DNA from: JAWVFM01 sp038237625
GTDB lineage: Bacteria; Actinomycetota; Thermoleophilia; Solirubrobacterales; 70-9
Direction of reading: 5' to 3'
Length of the DNA stretch: 64,000 bases
NCBI GenBank assembly: GCA_038237625.1
Contig: JBBRYM010000004.1
Location: forward strand, 1-64,000
Notes under the pieces: generated by a model
What the model was told of the DNA's origin: nothing
Database searches by the model: none
The model's input: only the letters and a program-made list of their open reading frames with translations
Shown here: positions 8,107-17,675 of the stretch, piece after piece
Numbering within the stretch: position 1 is the first letter of the stretch
Layout of the letters: every line of letters starts with the position of its first letter
Made by a program: the position numbers and the translations under genes

Positions 8107-9065
8107 TGGTAGCGCACCCGCGGGTCGAGGTAGGCGTAGGCGATGTCGACGATGAGGTTGAAGATGACGATGAAGAAGGCACCGAAGAGGGTGATGCCCT
8201 GGATCGTCGTGAGGTCCGACCGCGTGATCGAGGTGTAGAGGAGGCGCCCGACGCCGGGGATGTTGAAGACGGACTCGGTGAGGATGGCGTTGCCGGCCAG
8301 TAGGGTGCCGATGTCGAGTCCGAGCAGGGTCACGATCGGCGTGATCGCGCTACGGACGCCGTGGCGCATGATCACCCGCCGCTCGGTGAGGCCCTTCGCG
8401 CGGGCGGTGCGAATGTAGTCCTCGGACATCACCTCGATCATGCTCGAGCGCATGTATCTCGCGTAGATCGCCGCGGTCGCCGCCGCAAGGACGATCCAGG
8501 GAAGGATCAGCGCCTCCCCTCTGCCTACGAATGTCGTCGCCGTCTCATAGCTGCCCTGCCCGGGGAAGATCTGGAACTGGCCCACGTCCTGGGCGAAGAG
8601 GTATAGGGAGACCAGCCCGAGCCAGAAGACCGGCGCCGAGATCAGCGCCAGCGACGTCGCCATCGTCGTCCGGTCGAGCAGCGAGCGCTGCTTGATCGCG
8701 GAGATGATCCCGGTCGGGATTCCCATCAGCAGCCAGACGATCACCGCGCCGACGACGAGATAGGTCGTCGCCGGCAGCCTCGTGACGATCAGCTGGCGAA
8801 CCGGGACGTTGTACTGGTAGCTGAAGCCGAAGTCGAAGTGCAGGAAAATGCCCTTCATGTAGTCGAAGAACTGCTCGTAGATCGGCCGGTCGAGGCCGAG
8901 CGAGTGGCGGATGGCGGCGATCTGCGTGGGCCCCGAGTTGCGGCCGGCCCTCAGCACCGCGGGATCGGCCGAGGGCAGGATGTAGAAGATCAGGAAGATG
9001 ACCGCGCTGACGATCACCAGCAGGCCGACGCCCCAGAGAACCCTCCTGACGATGTAGCGAGCCAT
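8103..9065 (-). CDS. Oligopeptide ABC transporter permease (DppB-like)
   Basis: A 320-residue integral membrane permease beginning MARYIVRRVLWGVGLLVIVS. It has the BPD_transp_1 EAA loop (DYIRTARAKGLTERRVIMRHG) and the typical DppB ending YLDPRVRYQ. It forms the heterodimeric channel with the permease at 11019-12011. It follows the binding-protein gene after an 86-nt gap containing a strong hairpin, and overlaps OppD. Confidence 0.95.
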   Translation of the reverse strand: MARYIVRRVLWGVGLLVIVSAVIFLIFYILPSADPAVLRAGRNSGPTQIAAIRHSLGLDRPIYEQFFDYMKGIFLHFDFGFSYQYNVPVRQLIVTRLPATTYLVVGAVIVWLLMGIPTGIISAIKQRSLLDRTTMATSLALISAPVFWLGLVSLYLFAQDVGQFQIFPGQGSYETATTFVGRGEALILPWIVLAAATAAIYARYMRSSMIEVMSEDYIRTARAKGLTERRVIMRHGVRSAITPIVTLLGLDIGTLLAGNAILTESVFNIPGVGRLLYTSITRSDLTTIQGITLFGAFFIVIFNLIVDIAYAYLDPRVRYQ

Positions 9066-9083
9066 GCGTGACGGCGGCGAGCC

Positions 9084-9120
9084 GAGACGGCCCCGACCGG
9101 CTGGCGGTCGGGGCCGTCTC
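9084..9120 (-). terminator. Strong hairpin inside the oligopeptide transporter operon
   Basis: A perfect 15-bp inverted repeat (GAGACGGCCCCGACC / GGTCGGGGCCGTCTC, 7-nt loop) lies between the binding-protein stop and the DppB start. It has no U-tract. In transporter operons such hairpins commonly attenuate or protect the 3' end so that the binding protein is made in excess; that role is inferred here. Confidence 0.65.
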
Positions 9121-9151
9121 GCTGGCTAACTCAGGGAGTTGCCGCTCACCT

Positions 9152-10960
9152 CTACTTCGTCAGCGACGTGTACGACACGTCGGTGTTGGCGTCGAACTGG
9201 TTGATCACCACGGCAACGTCCTTCGAGGAGATGTTGCCCTGGTTGTCCCAGACCCACGGGATCGCCGGCGCCTGCGCCGTGATCATGTCGTCGATCTGTC
9301 CGTACTCCTGTGCCCGCTGCTGCGGATCGGTGATCAGCTTCGCCTTGTTGAGGGCGTCGTTTATCGCCGTGTTGTTGAGCTGCGGCCAGTTGGAGTTGTT
9401 CTCGGGGTTGATGCTGGACCCGTTGAACGGGATGTCGATCATCCCCTGTCCGTCGTTGAAGTCCTTGATCCACCCGACGTTTGGGCAGACGTTCGGCTCA
9501 TTCGCTGGGGACGAACAGAACTTCGTGTACATGATGTCGTGATCCACCGGGTGGAACGTGACGTTGAAGCCGAGCTTCGCGAGCTGGGACTTCACGACCT
9601 GGGCGGTGTCGCTCCCTGGAGGGGAGTTGTCGCCGACCATGGTGATGTCGCAGTTCTGCTCGCACTGGCCGCTCGAGAAACCTGCGGCCTTCATGTACTT
9701 GGTGGCAACCGCCATGTCGCCCGTCGGGTTCTGGACGAAGTCGTACTGGGAGCCTTGCGGCCCCGCGACTCCTCCGGCCTCATCGAAGCCGGCCATACCC
9801 GGCGGGAGGAAATGGGTGGCGACGTCGCCGATGAGCGGACCGCCGCGCGTCGCGCGAAGGGCCTCTCTATCGGATGCCGCGATGACCGCCTTGCGGACAT
9901 TGATGTCGTTAAACGGCGGCTTCGTGGTATTGAACGCCACGAACCGGTTGCCACCGCTCGGCGTCAGCGTCAGCTGGTTCGGATACTGCGTTGCCCCCAG
10001 CTTCAGCGTCTGTGGCTCCGGGCTGAAGTCGCCGTTCACCATGTCCGATCCAGTGAGGATCTTCTTGCCCGCCGAAGCGGTGTCGGAGAAGCCCTCCTGG
10101 AACACGATCTTGTCCAGGTACGCCGGCCGAGCGTCGGTCGACGGGTCCCAGTTGGGATTGCGGTCCAGGGCGATCTCCGTCCCGGGCTTGTAGCTCGAGA
10201 TGTGGTACGGCCCGGTGTCGATCTGGTGCTCGCCGTACGTCGACGGGTTCTGCGAGTCGAACTGCGCCGCGTAGCCCTCGGGCACGGGCGAGCCGGCCGG
10301 CAGCGACAGGGCCTGGATGAGCCCGAGCGACGACGCCTGCGTCAGATGCAGGACGAGGGTCGTGTCGTTCGGGGTTTCGATTCCGCTGATGTTCGGCGCC
10401 TTGGTCGGGTCCTTCTTCGCCGCGGTGATCGCCTGCGGATAACCGACGAGGTCGTTGAAGTACAGGCTCTGGTAGCCGTTTGGCACGCCCGGAATCAAGG
10501 TGCGCTCGATCGCGTACTTGAAGTCGGCCGCGACCACTGGCTTGTTCCAGCCGGCTCCTCCACCCAGCGGCGGGCTGTACTTGATGCCAGGGCGAATGTG
10601 GAAGGTGACCGTCTTGCCATCGCTCGAGACATCCGGTTCGGCTGTCGCGAGGTCGGGCTTCGGCGTGGTTGTGTCATCCGGCGGCCAGTTCACAAGCGTG
10701 CGGTTAACGGCGTTATCGATCATGTACGTGAACTGGTAGTACGCGGCGCCCGGGTCGATGTAGTCGACGTCGCCGGCTGTCAGCACGGTGAGCGTGCCGC
10801 CCTTTTGCGCTGACGACGGCGGAGCCGTCGGCGGCGCGAACTTGCTTGCCGTGGCGCTCGCACTCTGTGACGAGGTCGAGCTGCTGCCGCAAGCGGCGAG
10901 CACCAGCGCGAGCAACGCGCCGAGTCCGAGCACGAGCGCTCGGAGCTTTGTGGATCGCAT
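9152..10960 (-). CDS. Extracellular solute-binding lipoprotein, family 5 (peptide binding)
   Basis: 602 residues from MRSTKLRALVLGLG, with an AAGGAC ribosome site. The lipobox LALVLAAC puts the lipid-modified Cys at residue 24, followed by a Ser-rich linker. Family 5 (OppA/DppA) features include RTLVNWPPDD, VTFHIRPGIKYSPP and DINVRKAVIAASDREAL. It delivers peptide-like or other substrate to the permeases. It sits between the two permease genes; the substrate cannot be told from sequence. Confidence 0.93.
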   Translation of the reverse strand: MRSTKLRALVLGLGALLALVLAACGSSSTSSQSASATASKFAPPTAPPSSAQKGGTLTVLTAGDVDYIDPGAAYYQFTYMIDNAVNRTLVNWPPDDTTTPKPDLATAEPDVSSDGKTVTFHIRPGIKYSPPLGGGAGWNKPVVAADFKYAIERTLIPGVPNGYQSLYFNDLVGYPQAITAAKKDPTKAPNISGIETPNDTTLVLHLTQASSLGLIQALSLPAGSPVPEGYAAQFDSQNPSTYGEHQIDTGPYHISSYKPGTEIALDRNPNWDPSTDARPAYLDKIVFQEGFSDTASAGKKILTGSDMVNGDFSPEPQTLKLGATQYPNQLTLTPSGGNRFVAFNTTKPPFNDINVRKAVIAASDREALRATRGGPLIGDVATHFLPPGMAGFDEAGGVAGPQGSQYDFVQNPTGDMAVATKYMKAAGFSSGQCEQNCDITMVGDNSPPGSDTAQVVKSQLAKLGFNVTFHPVDHDIMYTKFCSSPANEPNVCPNVGWIKDFNDGQGMIDIPFNGSSINPENNSNWPQLNNTAINDALNKAKLITDPQQRAQEYGQIDDMITAQAPAIPWVWDNQGNISSKDVAVVINQFDANTDVSYTSLTK

Positions 10961-11018
10961 GCTGCGTCCTTTCGATTGATGTTGTTTCAGAGCCTGCATT
11001 GCCTGCTCCCTCTCTCTT

Positions 11019-12011
11019 TCAAGTCTTTCTCGCACGGGGATTCAGCGCGTCCTGCATCGCGTCGCCGACGAAGTTGAAGGCGAGGACGGTGAGCAACAGG
11101 GCGATACCCGGGAACAGCATGTACCACCACTCGGTATCGAAGTTCGACGTGGCGTCGGCGATCATCTGCCCCCAACTCGGAGTCGGTGGCTGGACGCCGA
11201 CGCCTAGGAACGAGAGGGCGCTCTCGTACAGGATCACCTGGGGGAGGAGCGTCGATGCGTAGACGATGATCGGCGCGATCAGGTTCGGGAGAACCTCGCG
11301 GAAGATGATTCGGCGGTCGGAGGCGCCGACCGAGCGCGCCGCCTCGACGTACTCCTTCTCACGGATCGAGAGTGTCTGGCCGCGGATGATTCGCGCCATA
11401 TAAGTCCAGCTGGTGAACGAGATGACGGCGACGACAACGGGGATCCCGGGCTTGATCAAACCACCCAGGCAGCCGTTGCCGAAGGAGCAGGCCGCGGCGA
11501 GCCCGGTTGCGAGCAGCAGGTAGGGGATCGCGAGCAGCACGTCCACGCTGCGCGAGATCAATGTGTCCGTCCAGCCGCGGAAGTAGCCCGCCAGCAGGCC
11601 GGCGAGAACCCCGAACCCGGTGGCGAGCCCGGTAGAGACGAAGGCGACGATGAGCGAAACGCGGGCACCGTAGATGGTGCGGGTGAAGACGTCACGGCCG
11701 AGCTGATCGACGCCGAAGAAGTGAGCGCTGCTGGGCCCTGTCGGCGTTCCGAAGATGTCGAGGGAGCTGGAGTCCATGAGGTCGGGCGACGGGGCGCCGA
11801 AGATCGAGATCACCACCGGAGCGAAGATCGCGACCAGGATCAGGAGGATCAGGAAGACGCCGGCGACGAGCGCCAGCTTGTCGGTGCGGAAGCGCAGCCA
11901 GAAGAGCTGAAGCGGCGAGCGGGTGACAATGGGCAGCTCTCCGAGCTCGACGAGCCCGGGACCGCCGCCGACAGCCGTGACCGCATCCGCGCTAGCTGTG
12001 GCCAATCTCAA
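11019..12011 (-). CDS. Oligopeptide ABC transporter permease (DppC-like)
   Basis: About 330 residues with the N-terminal OppC-type segment, a periplasmic loop FFGVDQLGRDVFTRTIYGARVSL that is diagnostic of DppC, the EAA loop (EYVEAARSVGASDRRIIFREV) and the C-terminal GDAMQDALNPR. The frame opens with TTG at 12011; a GTG about ten codons in is an alternative start. It is the first gene of a minus-strand operon running DppC, binding protein, DppB, OppD, OppF. Confidence 0.93.
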   Translation of the reverse strand: MRLATASADAVTAVGGGPGLVELGELPIVTRSPLQLFWLRFRTDKLALVAGVFLILLILVAIFAPVVISIFGAPSPDLMDSSSLDIFGTPTGPSSAHFFGVDQLGRDVFTRTIYGARVSLIVAFVSTGLATGFGVLAGLLAGYFRGWTDTLISRSVDVLLAIPYLLLATGLAAACSFGNGCLGGLIKPGIPVVVAVISFTSWTYMARIIRGQTLSIREKEYVEAARSVGASDRRIIFREVLPNLIAPIIVYASTLLPQVILYESALSFLGVGVQPPTPSWGQMIADATSNFDTEWWYMLFPGIALLLTVLAFNFVGDAMQDALNPRARKT

Positions 12012-12092
12012 TCACCTGGCCTGGCCGAACTGTCCGATAGTCGCTCAAGTCTCTCCAATTCGGAGTCTCCCACTCCTCGCGCGGCCGTGCGA

Positions 12093-12965
12093 TCACGCGC
12101 CGGGCCTTGGATACTGGCTCGCCATCGCGGCGTCCCAGGCCCGGTCGGGGAGAAGGCGGCGCTGGAGGATTCCCAGATGCGCGGACGGGGTGACCACGTA
12201 GCGCGTCTTGGGGCGCCGCGAGGTGATGGCCTTTTCGATCGCCTTGGCGACTGAGTCCGCGCCGCCGCCGAGGTGGCGCATGGGCCCCTCGTATGCGGCC
12301 TGGGTGATGCTTCCGACGGTGGCGTTGAACGTGGCGTAGGCGTCCTCGCCATCATCGGCGTCGGACGCTCCCGCAAGGGAGCCCGCGGCGACATTGCCGA
12401 ATTCGGTGGTGATGAGCCCGGGCTCGATGATCGCAACTCGTACCCCGAAGCCGCTCACCTCGTAGCGCAGCGCGTCGGAAAGAGCTTCAACGGCGTACTT
12501 GGTGCCGTGGTAGGCGCCGCCGCCGGGGAAGACCAGGCGCCCGCCCATGGAGCTGATGTTCACGATCCGGCCCTGGGCCTGGCGCCGCATGCCCGGGAGC
12601 ACGAGCTGGCACATGCGTACGAGCCCGAAGACGTTGGTCTCGAACTGGGCGCGAAGTCGCTCCATCGGCAGTGACTCCACCGCGCCGGACTGGCTGTAGC
12701 CGGCGTTGTTGACGAGCGCGCCAACGGCGCCTTCCGCGGCCTCGATCGCCTCGACCGCCGCTTTCATCGATGCCTCGTCGGTGACGTCGAGCGCGAGGGT
12801 CCTGCAGCCCGCCTCGGCGAGGTCGGCGATCGACTCTGGCCGTCTCGCCGTGGCGTAGACCGTGTGCCCTTTGCCGACGAGGCGCTTCGCGGTCGCGTGA
12901 CCGATGCCGCTGGAGCACCCGGTCACCAAGACTGCGTGGGAAGCCTCGCTCAAAAGAAATCTCAT
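12093..12965 (-). CDS. Short-chain dehydrogenase/reductase
   Basis: 290 residues. Classical SDR features are the cofactor motif TGCSSGIG near the N-terminus, NNAG, the catalytic Ser in NISSMGG, and Y..xK in YHGTKYAVEAL. It probably oxidises or reduces a small carbonyl/alcohol with NAD(P)(H). The ATG at 12965 gives MRFLLSEASHAVLVTG. The very long frame continuing upstream is antisense to the alcohol dehydrogenase and was trimmed. Substrate unknown. Confidence 0.9.
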   Translation of the reverse strand: MRFLLSEASHAVLVTGCSSGIGHATAKRLVGKGHTVYATARRPESIADLAEAGCRTLALDVTDEASMKAAVEAIEAAEGAVGALVNNAGYSQSGAVESLPMERLRAQFETNVFGLVRMCQLVLPGMRRQAQGRIVNISSMGGRLVFPGGGAYHGTKYAVEALSDALRYEVSGFGVRVAIIEPGLITTEFGNVAAGSLAGASDADDGEDAYATFNATVGSITQAAYEGPMRHLGGGADSVAKAIEKAITSRRPKTRYVVTPSAHLGILQRRLLPDRAWDAAMASQYPRPGA

Positions 12966-13073
12966 CTCCGTCCCGTTTCCCTGCAACTCCAGGGCACTTT
13001 CGATCATATGCCCAACCGCGCCGGCCGGCGGCTGAAAGTCTTTCAGGAAATCTCGCCGCGTAGAGTGCCGCCG

Positions 13074-14108
13074 GTGCGTGCCGTCACCTTCCAAGCTCCC
13101 GGCGAGGTCCGGGTCGACGAAAAGCCGGACCCGATCCTCGAGGGAGCCGGTGACGCGCTCGTCCGCGTCGACGCCAGCGGGATCTGCGGATCCGACCTTC
13201 ACATCTACCACGGGCGCGTCCAGATCGAGCCCGGCTTCACGATCGGCCACGAGTTCGTGGGCACGGTGGTCGAGGCCGGCGAGGACGTGACGCGGGTGGC
13301 TACGGGCGACCGCGTGCTCGGCACCTACTGCACCGCCTGCGGGGAGTGCTTCTTCTGCAGGCGCGGCGACTTTCACAAATGCGACTTCGGGCGAGTCTTC
13401 GGCCACGGCGCCACCCTCGGTTCGCTGCAGGGCGCTCAGGCCGAGCTCCTCGCCGTGCCCAATGCCGACCTGACGCTCCGCAAGGTCCCCGAGGGCGTCA
13501 CCGACGAGGTCGCGCTGTTCGCCGGGGACGTCATGGGAACCGGCTACCACGCCGTCGTCGAGACGGGGGTGGGCGACGGCGACTCCGTGGCGGTGCTCGG
13601 CCTGGGCCCCGTGGGGTTGTGCGCGGTGCAGGCCGCCCGCGCGGCCGGCGCCGAGACGGTGTTCGCGATCGACACCGTCGCCGGGAGACTGGCCATGGCC
13701 GAATCCTTCGGCGCGCGGCCCCTGCATCTCAGCGACTCCGACGTCCGCAAGGAAGTGAAGTCCGGCACGGAGGGGCGCGGGGTCGACGCCGCGATCGACG
13801 CGGTGGGCCACCCCGACGCGCTCGACCTCGCCTGCCGTCTGGCGCGCAAGGCGGGGACGGTTTCGGCAACGGGCGTCTACGCGGAACGGATCGAGATGCA
13901 CATGGGCGTCATCTGGATCAAGGCCCTGACGCTGAAGAGCGGCCACGCGAACGTCATCAAGCACGTCGACCCGGTCCTCGAGGCCATCTCTTCGGGCAAG
14001 CTCGACCCTGCGCCGCTCGTGACTCACCGCATGGCGCTCGATGACGCCCCCGAGGCGTACGAGATCTACGACCGCCGCGAGGCGCTGAAGATCGTCCTGG
14101 CGCCGTAG
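13074..14108 (+). CDS. Zinc-dependent alcohol dehydrogenase (MDR family)
   Basis: 344 residues from GTG (VRAVTFQAPGEV). Catalytic zinc ligands are Cys38 (GICGSD) and His59-Glu60 (GHEF). The structural zinc lobe has Cys89, 92, 95 and 103 in CTACGECFFCRRGDFHKC. The Rossmann motif is VLGLGPVG. It fits the threonine/sorbitol/glutathione-independent formaldehyde dehydrogenase branch of the medium-chain family. Divergent from the SDR gene; substrate not predictable. Confidence 0.92.
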   Translation: MRAVTFQAPGEVRVDEKPDPILEGAGDALVRVDASGICGSDLHIYHGRVQIEPGFTIGHEFVGTVVEAGEDVTRVATGDRVLGTYCTACGECFFCRRGDFHKCDFGRVFGHGATLGSLQGAQAELLAVPNADLTLRKVPEGVTDEVALFAGDVMGTGYHAVVETGVGDGDSVAVLGLGPVGLCAVQAARAAGAETVFAIDTVAGRLAMAESFGARPLHLSDSDVRKEVKSGTEGRGVDAAIDAVGHPDALDLACRLARKAGTVSATGVYAERIEMHMGVIWIKALTLKSGHANVIKHVDPVLEAISSGKLDPAPLVTHRMALDDAPEAYEIYDRREALKIVLAP

Positions 14109-14157
14109 CGGCCGGCGCCAGGACAAGCCTCCCACTCCTCGGGGGCTAAGGCGCTGG

Positions 14158-14403
14158 TTACTCGTCAGCCTGGTAGGCCAGCTGGACGTGTGTGCGCGCG
14201 ACGGCGATGAAGCTGCGCCGCTCGGGGTCGGCTCCGTTGCCGGTGGGCCGGACCTCGACGTTCACCAGCGGGATGAAGTCGAGGTCGCCGCGGTTCAGAA
14301 AATCTGAGAGACGGCTGCGATAGCCCTCCCGGGGCAGAGTCAGGTCGCCTGCGATCACATGCCGGTCGGTCTCGAGGACCACTCGTTCCACGCGTGTTTC
14401 CAT
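14158..14403 (-). CDS. Small hypothetical protein, DUF6812-like
   Basis: 81 residues starting METRVERVVLETDRHVIAGDLTL. The pattern of short beta strands (VIAGDLTLPREG, RSRLSDFLNRG, FIPLVNVEV, FIAVARTHVQLA) resembles the small actinobacterial DUF6812 proteins as I remember them. No catalytic residues are evident. It is divergent from the F420-type oxidoreductase gene at 14471. Confidence 0.6.
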   Translation of the reverse strand: METRVERVVLETDRHVIAGDLTLPREGYRSRLSDFLNRGDLDFIPLVNVEVRPTGNGADPERRSFIAVARTHVQLAYQADE

Positions 14404-14470
14404 CCTCACAAGGTATCGGCCGCAGGGCGGGCGGCTCGAGCGCTTTTCCGCGGCGCGATAGCTTCCGCCC

Positions 14471-14977
14471 ATGGCCCCACGGCGGAATCTTCAATGGTGG
14501 GAGCGCTTGCAGGAGCGCTTCGCCCAGACCCACGTAGGCGGATGGTTCGCAGTCAACGTCGCCAACCCCATCGACCGCCGCCTCCTCAAGGTGGGTCGCG
14601 GCAAGCTCGGCCTTTTCTTGGGCCAGCCGGTCGGCCTGCTGGGCACCACGGGCGCGCGCTCGGGCCAGCCGCGCGAGACGCCGCTTCTCTACGTCGACGA
14701 CGGGGCGCGGGTGATCGTCGTGGCTTCGAACGTGGGCAAGCCGCATCACCCGGCGTGGTTTCACAACCTCCGCGCCCATCCGGAGGTCACCTTTCTGCGC
14801 CGCGGCGGGCACCAAGGCTCCTACCTCGCGCGAGTCGCTGAGGGCTCGGAGCGCGCAGAGCTCTGGAAGCGGGTCAACGACCTATACGCCGGCTACGAGA
14901 CCTACCAGCACCGAACCGACGGGCGCGAGATCCCGGTGGTCGTGCTCGACCCGGTCCCGGCTGAGATCGACGCCTAG
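14471..14977 (+). CDS. Deazaflavin (F420)-dependent nitroreductase family protein
   Basis: 168 residues of the DDN-like split-barrel family: LGLFLGQPVGLLGTTG, then RSGQPRETPLLYVDDG, VIVVASNVG and HPAWFHNLRAHPEV, the characteristic order of strands around the F420 pocket. Members reduce quinones or nitro compounds with reduced F420, common in Mycobacterium and Thermoleophilia. The stop region overlaps the convergent PhoD gene by 4 nt. Confidence 0.9.
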   Translation: MAPRRNLQWWERLQERFAQTHVGGWFAVNVANPIDRRLLKVGRGKLGLFLGQPVGLLGTTGARSGQPRETPLLYVDDGARVIVVASNVGKPHHPAWFHNLRAHPEVTFLRRGGHQGSYLARVAEGSERAELWKRVNDLYAGYETYQHRTDGREIPVVVLDPVPAEIDA

Positions 14978-16539
14978 GGAAGGGTGTACGGGCCGCAGTC
15001 CGTGGTGCCGTTGGCGTCCTTCAGCGTGTTGCCGTTCTCGTTTTTGTACGCGATCTTGAGCTGGGTGGACGAGGCGGTGACTTCGGCGTAGCTGTTCGCG
15101 CTGCCCTGCGCGCAGAACATGCCCATGCCGCTCGGCGGCGGTGGCTTGAAGAAGGCGGCCGAGATTCCAGCGCCGGAACCGGGAGTGCCTGTCGTGTCGT
15201 CGATCTCCTGCCAGTAGGGCTTCGTCGCCACGGGACCGATCACGTAGTCGTTGTAGGCGGTGTCGAGCGGGGGGGTCCCGGCCGGCGCGTTCGACGGAGC
15301 CACGTCGCTCGGGAGCGTGCGGTAGCGCACCACGTTCGCGAGGGCCGCGTGGGTATCGGTGGTCATGAAGACAAGGTTCTGTACGTTGTTCGTCGCCAGG
15401 TCGTTCAGCAGCTGGATGCGCTCGTACGCGTAGCCCTCCCAGCGGTCGTAGGGCAGGGCGTAGAACTGCTGCATCGGGTCCTCGGTCATGACGACCTTCC
15501 ACTTGGCGGTCGACGAGGTCACGTCGGACATGAACCGGTTGTACTGGCGCTGACCGAGCATCGTGCGGTTCGGGCTGTTGATCTTTGTTAGGCACGCGGC
15601 CGGTGGCGGGTTGGACAGCGACGGGACCAGCGTCGCGAACAGATTTCGCGTCGTCTGCGGTGCCGTCGGCGCCAGGTCGGGCGAGCCCCCGTTGTCACAC
15701 CTGTGGTTCGCGGACGCCTTGGCGCTGCGGAAGGAGCGGAGGTCGAGGAAGAACACCTCGAGGTTCTTGCCCCAGCGGAAGGTTCGGTAAATGCCGTTCT
15801 GCTTCGAATACGTGACTGGCTCGTAGTCGCGGAACGCGGTTACACCGGCCTTGTAGAGCTTGGCGCCGTTCTCGGCCTTGGAGAAGTCGTTGATGAACTC
15901 GTGGTCGTCCCAGTGGTTGTAGAGGCCGGTTGACTCGCGCACCGCCCGCTGGTTCGCCACGCTGAGCTTCTTGCGGTACATCGCCCACTTCTGCTTGACG
16001 GTCTTCGCTGTATGGGCGCCCGCGACCTCGGGATCCGAGTAGATCGTGTCGCCGAAGTCGATGTTGAAGTCGTTGTGCTCGGCCACCATCGACTTGAAGG
16101 CCTTGAAGTTTCCCCAGAACGGCTTGTGCTCACCCACGGCGGGCTGAGCGGACTCGTCGCCCGAGTAGGCGAAATGGATCGTTTTGGCCTGGCCGGCCTT
16201 CGGGGCGGTCTCGAAGTGGCCCGTGTCGCTGCACTTGCGGCCCTCGCAGAACATGTACGAGTACTTGGTGGCGGGCTTGAGACCGGCCATGTTCTTCTGG
16301 ATCGTGAAGTCCTTGCCGGGCTTCGACGTGAGGCTGGCGCTGAGCGTCTTGCCACCGCCCTTCACCGTCGCCTTGACCTTCCCGGCCTTCTTCGTCTGTC
16401 CCCAGACGATCGCCGAGTTGCTCGAGATCTCACCTGCGGTGACTCCGTGGGTGAACGGGTTCGCTGCGCCCGCGGCGGACGGCGTCGCGAGCGCCGCCAA
16501 CATCACTCCCATTCCTGCGTAGCGTGGAATCCATCCCAC
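14974..16539 (-). CDS. PhoD-like alkaline phosphatase/phosphodiesterase, secreted
   Basis: About 521 residues if started at the GTG at 16539, giving a signal peptide (VGWIPRYAGMGVMLAALA, cleavage after SAAGA); an ATG at 16512 is an alternative. The N-terminal PhoD domain has FTHGVTAGEISSNSAIVWGQ. The metallophosphatase core has SGDESAQ, DFNIDFGDTIYSD, YNHWDDHEFINDF and TTDTHAA, the usual Asp/His metal ligands. It likely releases phosphate from extracellular phosphomono- or diesters. It lacks a clear twin-arginine pair at the chosen start, although PhoD is usually a Tat substrate. Confidence 0.88.
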   Translation of the reverse strand: MGWIPRYAGMGVMLAALATPSAAGAANPFTHGVTAGEISSNSAIVWGQTKKAGKVKATVKGGGKTLSASLTSKPGKDFTIQKNMAGLKPATKYSYMFCEGRKCSDTGHFETAPKAGQAKTIHFAYSGDESAQPAVGEHKPFWGNFKAFKSMVAEHNDFNIDFGDTIYSDPEVAGAHTAKTVKQKWAMYRKKLSVANQRAVRESTGLYNHWDDHEFINDFSKAENGAKLYKAGVTAFRDYEPVTYSKQNGIYRTFRWGKNLEVFFLDLRSFRSAKASANHRCDNGGSPDLAPTAPQTTRNLFATLVPSLSNPPPAACLTKINSPNRTMLGQRQYNRFMSDVTSSTAKWKVVMTEDPMQQFYALPYDRWEGYAYERIQLLNDLATNNVQNLVFMTTDTHAALANVVRYRTLPSDVAPSNAPAGTPPLDTAYNDYVIGPVATKPYWQEIDDTTGTPGSGAGISAAFFKPPPPSGMGMFCAQGSANSYAEVTASSTQLKIAYKNENGNTLKDANGTTDCGPYTLP

Positions 16540-16549
16540 GGTTCGCAGT

Positions 16550-17650
16550 CTATGCAGAAGCGAGCCGGCTGTGGGCCCACGCGAGCGCGGGGCGCTCGAC
16601 CAGCCTCCAGCTGAGGGCAGCAACCACCACCGCTGCCGCGAGAACGACCGGGAGGGCGAGCAGTGGCTGCAACGGCAACGCGCCCGCGGCGCGGAGCGCC
16701 AGCAGCAGCGGCACGTTCCACAGGTAGACGCCGTAGGAGATGGTGCCGAGGCCGACAAGCGGCCGCCAGCGAAGGCAGCGGGGCCCGCGCGCGCCGGCGG
16801 CGGCGACGATCGCGGCAAACCCCAGCGCCGCGGGAAGGTCCCGAACTGCTTCCGACGCGAACAGCAGGCCCGATGATCCGATCGGGCCCGAGTGGATCAG
16901 CACGTCGCCCGTAACAGCGGCGATTCCGGCCGCGGCCAGCACGCCAGATGCCGTGCGGCTCAGTTGCCTCGTCTCGGTGAGCACCGCGGCGAGCATGCCG
17001 GCACCGAAATAGGGCAGAGCCGCCGGCAGGACCTTGCCGAAGGTGATCGGCGCCCCCGCGAGGTAGATGGCGGCATTCCAGGCGACCCCCGCGACGAGGA
17101 TCGCCGCGGGCAGGGCAAACGGGCTCCGCGCTCGCGCCGCCGGGCGCGAGGCGAGCCACCCGAGCAGTGGTAGGACGAGGTAGAACGAGATTTCGATCGC
17201 CAGAGTCCAGGTGGGTGGGTCGAAGGTCATGACGCTGTCGCTGGAGAAGTTCTGGCCAAACACGAGGAACAGCGGCAGCGCACCCGCGGGCGGCAACCGA
17301 ACCCCTGGAGTTCCGGCGGCGTCCCAAAGCAGGAGCAGGGTCCCGGCGAGGGCGAGGTAGTAGGCGGGCAGGATGCGGGCAGCGCGCTTGGCCAGATAGG
17401 GGCGCAGGGCAGGTGGGCGGGCGCCGGCAAAAGCCGCCCGCGCCCAAGGGGCGTAGAGCAGATATCCGGAGAGCGCAAAAAAGAGAACGAGGCCGAGGCG
17501 GCCTGCCTCCCACGCATGGTCGCCGAGCGTGGTCATCGCCGTCGACGGAACCAAGCGCGTATAGAGCCAGACATGAAACGCCAAGACGGCCAACGCGGCG
17601 ATGCCGCGAAGGCCGTCCAGCGAGTCATTACGGGTACGGGGGCCGCTCAC
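16550..17650 (-). CDS. Acyltransferase family 3 membrane protein (OafA/YrhL-like)
   Basis: 366 residues with about ten membrane helices. The N-terminus has SLDGLRGIAALAVLAFH, the family signature (D.LRG.A...V...H, His implicated in catalysis). Members transfer acetyl or other acyl groups to cell-surface sugars. It lies just upstream of phoD on the same strand with a 10-nt gap, so the pair may be co-transcribed. Confidence 0.92.
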   Translation of the reverse strand: MSGPRTRNDSLDGLRGIAALAVLAFHVWLYTRLVPSTAMTTLGDHAWEAGRLGLVLFFALSGYLLYAPWARAAFAGARPPALRPYLAKRAARILPAYYLALAGTLLLLWDAAGTPGVRLPPAGALPLFLVFGQNFSSDSVMTFDPPTWTLAIEISFYLVLPLLGWLASRPAARARSPFALPAAILVAGVAWNAAIYLAGAPITFGKVLPAALPYFGAGMLAAVLTETRQLSRTASGVLAAAGIAAVTGDVLIHSGPIGSSGLLFASEAVRDLPAALGFAAIVAAAGARGPRCLRWRPLVGLGTISYGVYLWNVPLLLALRAAGALPLQPLLALPVVLAAAVVVAALSWRLVERPALAWAHSRLASA

Positions 17651-17675
17651 ACCGTGTGAGTAGCGCCCGTTCCTA

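Noticed and set aside
9068..10813. A 581-codon plus-strand frame over the binding-protein gene
   Set aside because: It is antisense to a well-supported family 5 binding protein and shows no protein features; GC-rich third positions keep reverse frames open.
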